This document shows, piece by piece, positions 61,901-64,000 of a DNA stretch of 64,000 bases. Within the stretch, counting starts at the first letter, position 1, and every line of letters starts with the position of its first letter. Position numbers and translations under genes: made by a program. The notes beneath the pieces are model-generated. The model had not been told where the DNA came from, made no database searches, and saw nothing but the letters and a program-made list of their open reading frames with translations. This stretch comes from Phycisphaeraceae bacterium (GTDB taxonomy: Bacteria > Planctomycetota > Phycisphaerae > Phycisphaerales > UBA1924): contig CP054186.1 of assembly GCA_015200025.1 (NCBI GenBank), forward strand, positions 1-64,000, in the 5' to 3' direction.

Positions 61901-63082
61901 GTGCTTGTCACGCGACGCCTGCAGCGCGGCCAGCTGCGCGCGGTCCTCCCCAAGACGCTGCTGGATCTCGGGCAACCGCGACCGGTCACGGAGCTGGCGG
62001 ATATCCCCCTCCGACGACTTGATCCGCAGCTGGCACTGCACGACCTTGTCCTCGGCCTGCTGCCACGCCGACTGCTTCTCCACCAGGTGCCGGGCGATCC
62101 GGTCCGCCAGCTCGTACCGCGGCTCGTCCTCGTGCGCCTGACCCGAGATGATCAGCGGCGTGCGGGCCTCGTCGATCAGGATCGAGTCCACCTCGTCCAC
62201 GATCGCGAACTGCCGCTTCCGCTGCACCTGGTCGTCCACGCGGCGCTTCATGTTGTCGCGGAGGTAATCGAACCCGAACTCGGCCGTGGTCCCGTACACC
62301 ACGTGGCACCGGTACATCACCCGCTTCTCGTCCTCCCCCTGCATGTGCTGCGGGTGGATCGCCCCCACCGTCATCCCCACCGCCCGGAAGAACGGCGCCG
62401 TCCAGTCCCGGTCACGCTGCACCAGGTAGTCGTTCACCGTCACCACGTGCACCTGCATCCGCTCGATCGCCGCCAGGTACGCCGCCAGCGGCGCCACGAT
62501 CGTCTTCCCCTCCCCCGTCTTCATCTCCGAGATCTTCCCGTGCGACAGCACCATCGCGCCGATCAGCTGCACCTCGAACGGGCGCGCCCGGTACGGCGGC
62601 TTGCTCTCCGGGTACAGCGCACGCCCCGCCTCGTACAGCTCCGGCGGGATGTCCACCTGCATCCACCCGGGGATCGGCTGCGTCCACCCCATCCACTCGC
62701 CCGTCGGGGGGGCCGGCGGCGTCGCGTCCATCTGCTCCTTCACCCGCGCGTACATCACCCGCGCCGCCTCGGGCAGCGTCGACGGGTCGAAGTTGTACCG
62801 GGGGTTGAACATGTTCCTCAGCCCCACCGCCCGGTCCATCCCCTCCCGAGCCACCGCGAACGCCTCGATGAGCACGTCCTCGATCTTCGCGCCCTTGTCC
62901 ACCCGCCCGCGGAAGTCGACCAGCTTGCCGCGGAGGTCCGCGTCGGTCAGCCGTCGCGTCGCCTCCTCCAGCTGCGCCACGGCGGTCGCCTTGGCGCGGT
63001 ACCGGGCCTCCGCCCGCTTGTTCTTGGTGCCGATCAGCCGTTGAAGGAGTGGGCCGATAAGGGGGATATCACGCTCTGCCAT
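58958..63082 (-). CDS. secA: Preprotein translocase subunit SecA, greatly enlarged
   Basis: ATPase motor that pushes unfolded proteins through SecYEG. 1374 residues, against about 900 in E. coli. The motor is intact: Walker A MKTGEGKT (187-194), DEVD (296-299) in IVDEVDSILIDEARTPLII, GMTGTADTEAQEF, ATNMAGRGTDIKLG and RIDNQLRGRSGRQGDKGSTR. Extra sequence includes about 80 residues before Walker A (91-165), about 80 between the GRGTDI and GTERHE motifs, and roughly 250 in the helical scaffold/wing region. The C-terminal linker is long, Pro-rich, and lacks the usual Cys-Xaa-Cys zinc motif, so SecB-type contacts are not expected. ATG at 63082 is the only sensible start. Confidence 0.96.
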   Translation of the reverse strand: MAERDIPLIGPLLQRLIGTKNKRAEARYRAKATAVAQLEEATRRLTDADLRGKLVDFRGRVDKGAKIEDVLIEAFAVAREGMDRAVGLRNMFNPRYNFDPSTLPEAARVMYARVKEQMDATPPAPPTGEWMGWTQPIPGWMQVDIPPELYEAGRALYPESKPPYRARPFEVQLIGAMVLSHGKISEMKTGEGKTIVAPLAAYLAAIERMQVHVVTVNDYLVQRDRDWTAPFFRAVGMTVGAIHPQHMQGEDEKRVMYRCHVVYGTTAEFGFDYLRDNMKRRVDDQVQRKRQFAIVDEVDSILIDEARTPLIISGQAHEDEPRYELADRIARHLVEKQSAWQQAEDKVVQCQLRIKSSEGDIRQLRDRSRLPEIQQRLGEDRAQLAALQASRDKHTQYFETKPERKQALLTHDGVAEAQRVAGVGSFYVDQNIDLPHLVEQSLRAHAVYLKDRDYVVMDVPDPRTGQPTPSIVIVDVNTGRPMIGRQWSDGLHQAIECKERVPIKEENQTVATITIQNYFKMYKRLAGMTGTADTEAQEFHDIYKLDVVAIPTNKPVRRADLDDTIYLSAKDKWGAIADEIKAFHDVGRPILVGTTSVEKSEMLSKMLASRHGVKHEVLNAKPEKIAREAEIVENAGQLGSVMIATNMAGRGTDIKLGAFSRDQLLEHWLRRGIAPRTLTTSATEEELREAVYRKLAPQEGELGLPKREAEIMPFADLELALLRHWAQRTTVLSESKIRSMGAEALRAELDKTGRVLFHRLRWFENVEDLGGLHVIGTERHESRRIDNQLRGRSGRQGDKGSTRFFVSMEDDTTKYFAGEKLQGFLARFGGMKEGVSIEHPMLSKVIANVQRKVEEMHFQQRKNLLEYDEVREHQRQRFYGIRQRGLEGRDVKGLLLDWIEDAVQDNADTFLSPKYAAECAAEHATNVLGLPINADRLKGRELGEMLRTIESDALDDLRGEIDRTLGEYLPDERSEVAVDLDLDGLNTWARSRFNIRIDPKALERGGDQARSRLFDILCEAAERKIETTDLSGIEQYLAPDYGYTQLAAWAKDKFGIDVPVDELKAASRSETKKPADVLVDHARRLYREKEVRFPVEYVMDMTRMYMAQAPQEAFNMLSSWANRKYRMGWTPETLRTKMPQQIVQDILKRNEQFVDSNELEAEIKAALACASDDELDAHLQARFGTPLPEAMRFLDPEDREPAIRARVENILRAEMLMFERSILLETLDTLWKDHLYAMDQLRDAIGFRAYSQNDPRIEFKREGSHMFSAMMQSVRDRVTDYVFKARLTPQQPQSPRPVAPAPAPRPPNPSPGVPPAPRPANAAMASNTRGVMTSQILGPGFAAGGFGGASTPRPTPQPAPPSSPAPKPDQPPAS

Positions 63083-63308
63083 GGTGGGGTGCCTTGATGC
63101 AAGGGGGTCCGGTCGGTTCCGCGCGTCCCGGGCGCGTGGAGCGCCGCTGGAACGGGCGATGGAATGGACGGTGGGGATGGATGGGGCGGGGCCTCGCGGG
63201 CCCCGTCGGGTCGATGCGCCGGGTGGTCCGGCCGCCGCGGAACGCAGCGACCGCCCGGGGGCCTCGCGGCCGGGCCACGCCGATCGGCCTCCTCGGCCGG
63301 CTCGGCGC
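63083..63308. other. Gap upstream of secA
   Basis: 226 bases before secA. It includes a GC-only hairpin at 63187-63205 (CGGGGCC, a five-base loop, GGCCCCG) without a T-run. Otherwise nothing supportable. Confidence 0.35.
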
Positions 63309-63674
63309 TCAGGCGATCGCGGGCGGGGGCAGGCCCGTGAGCCACGGGCCCGCCAGCGGCCTCGGCCCGACGATCACGTCCGGGCGGACGCTCGCCGGCG
63401 GTGAATCGAGTGTCCCGAGGACTGGTCGGCCACGGGCGATCCGGATCGGCGTGTGGGTCTGGGCCCGGACCGACCGCTCGACCGCGGTCAGCAGCGAGCG
63501 GGGCCACCAATCGGCGTTGGCCCGAATCCGGTGGTGGGTCCCCACGGTGAGCGTGGCCTCGCACCACGCCGAGGTCCATTGCACCGCGAAGGCCAGCAGC
63601 ACGAGCGTCGAGATCGTCCCGACGCTGGAACGCCGGTCATTCGGGAGGCTCGGCCTGTCGCTGAGGATCGGCAC
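63309..63674 (-). CDS. Small uncharacterised protein with one membrane helix
   Basis: About 121 residues if the GTG at 63674 is used, which follows TAGAGT by eight bases. The frame stays open to 63950 but its start is non-coding in character and Arg/Pro-rich. A hydrophobic segment near residues 19-37 (VGTISTLVLLAFAVQWTSAW) suggests a membrane anchor, followed by a short Arg-rich domain (RSLLTAVERSVRAQTHTPIR). No family is recognised. It is upstream of secA by about 225 bases. Confidence 0.5.
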   Translation of the reverse strand: MPILSDRPSLPNDRRSSVGTISTLVLLAFAVQWTSAWCEATLTVGTHHRIRANADWWPRSLLTAVERSVRAQTHTPIRIARGRPVLGTLDSPPASVRPDVIVGPRPLAGPWLTGLPPPAIA

Positions 63675-63839
63675 GCGGAGAGACTCTATCGGTCGAACAT
63701 CGGGGAGATCCGGAACACCGGCCAAGATCGTACGCCGTTCGGGATCGCCGCGGCGGTCCGGGGGGCCGGGCCGCTCTCGGGAATAGTTGCGGGGTGTTCG
63801 GGCCGCCGTCCGATAGTGTGTGGGCCTCCGTACCGTGGC

Positions 63840-63845
63840 TACATT
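63840..63845 (+). promoter_or_regulatory. -10 element TACATT for the partial gene at 63851
   Basis: TACATT ends five bases before the ATG at 63851, the same geometry as other leaderless-type genes in this window. Confidence 0.45.
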
Positions 63846-63850
63846 CTGCC

Positions 63851-64000
63851 ATGGGATCCGACGAGGCGAGGGACACGGGGCTGGGCGGCGTTCGGGGCAG
63901 GACGCCCCGGGACGATCACGAGGAGGCAGGGCCGCCGATGGTATTCGCAAGACAGTCGCTGCCGGTGACGCGGGAGTCCGTGACGCACAAGTTCTCCGTC
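63851..64000 (+). CDS. Start of a probable NrdJ-type TSCPD-domain gene (cut by the window end)
   Basis: The frame from ATG 63851 is open to the window edge: 50 codons, too short to be scored alone. It ends in RQSLPVTRESVTHKFSV. This matches the beginning of the C-terminal domain of B12-dependent (class II) ribonucleotide reductase and of stand-alone TSCPD proteins, where a THKFSV-type run precedes a GGHEGY-type one. A second in-frame ATG at 63938 with GAGGAGG 12 bases upstream could be the true start. The identity rests on a single short motif. Confidence 0.5.
   Translation, partial: MGSDEARDTGLGGVRGRTPRDDHEEAGPPMVFARQSLPVTRESVTHKFSV

Noticed and set aside
58796..63097. A 1433-codon plus-strand open frame across secA
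   Set aside because: It is an Arg/Leu/His-rich mirror of the secA gene. Long antisense frames are expected at this GC content, and it has none of the motifs of a real protein.

Overview
This is a very GC-rich bacterial chromosome segment, best explained as a member of the Planctomycetota, class Phycisphaerae. The clearest clue is five secreted proteins that end in the two-loop calcium-binding module known as the GC-type dockerin (repeated DGF-DFFDLDA loops, last residues Gly-Cys). This module is typical of Phycisphaerales. Other clues are an ECF sigma factor of the planctomycete type next to a Ser/Thr kinase, an oversized SecA, and a mur-ddl cluster with an FtsQ-like gene. No rRNA, tRNA, CRISPR array or complete insertion sequence was recognised. 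The naming of family members comes from recognising motifs by eye, not from searches.

Layout. 1-6 kb: dnaG and rpoD, then a membrane protein with an 11-residue solenoid repeat. 6-14.7 kb: an unknown HTH-like protein, a dockerin protein, a ROK-type kinase, a GHL10-like dockerin protein, a dicarboxylate symporter, an RNHCP protein and an SDR enzyme. 14.7-27.8 kb: a solute-binding protein and pyruvate kinase, a Tat-exported epimerase, an LptD/OstA-like protein, inorganic pyrophosphatase, two more dockerin proteins and glucose-6-phosphate isomerase. 27.9-35 kb: histidine ammonia-lyase, the fifth dockerin protein, a GNAT acetyltransferase, an unexplained AT-rich island, a lipoprotein, an unknown exported protein and a glycogen-debranching-type enzyme. 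35-40.4 kb: guaB, prmC, a DUF5690-type transporter, hpt and convergent greA. 40.4-46 kb: the minus-strand murC-murB-ddl-ftsQ-like cluster plus a membrane protein, with a divergent NUDIX gene. 46.5-54.3 kb: an NfeD pair, ispG, a lipoprotein, serC and a pyruvate dehydrogenase E1 alpha gene. 54.3-64 kb: ECF sigma/kinase module, a Gfo/Idh/MocA oxidoreductase, secA, a small membrane protein and the start of a probable NrdJ-type TSCPD gene running off the end.

Most genes are housekeeping: replication and transcription initiation, glycolysis (pgi, pyk, pdhA), purine synthesis and salvage (guaB, hpt), peptidoglycan precursors, isoprenoids (ispG), serine synthesis and protein export. The accessory content is mainly secreted dockerin proteins.

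Three genome-scale signals stand out. First, at least 17 genes have a TANNNT-like -10 hexamer only 5-8 bases before the start codon and no room for a Shine-Dalgarno sequence, which points to widespread leaderless transcription. Second, a hairpin-forming repeat family occupies six gene-end or intergenic gaps. Third, G/C strand bias reverses sharply near 7.5 kb and again near 48.3 kb, independent of gene direction, suggesting an inversion or a replication landmark.
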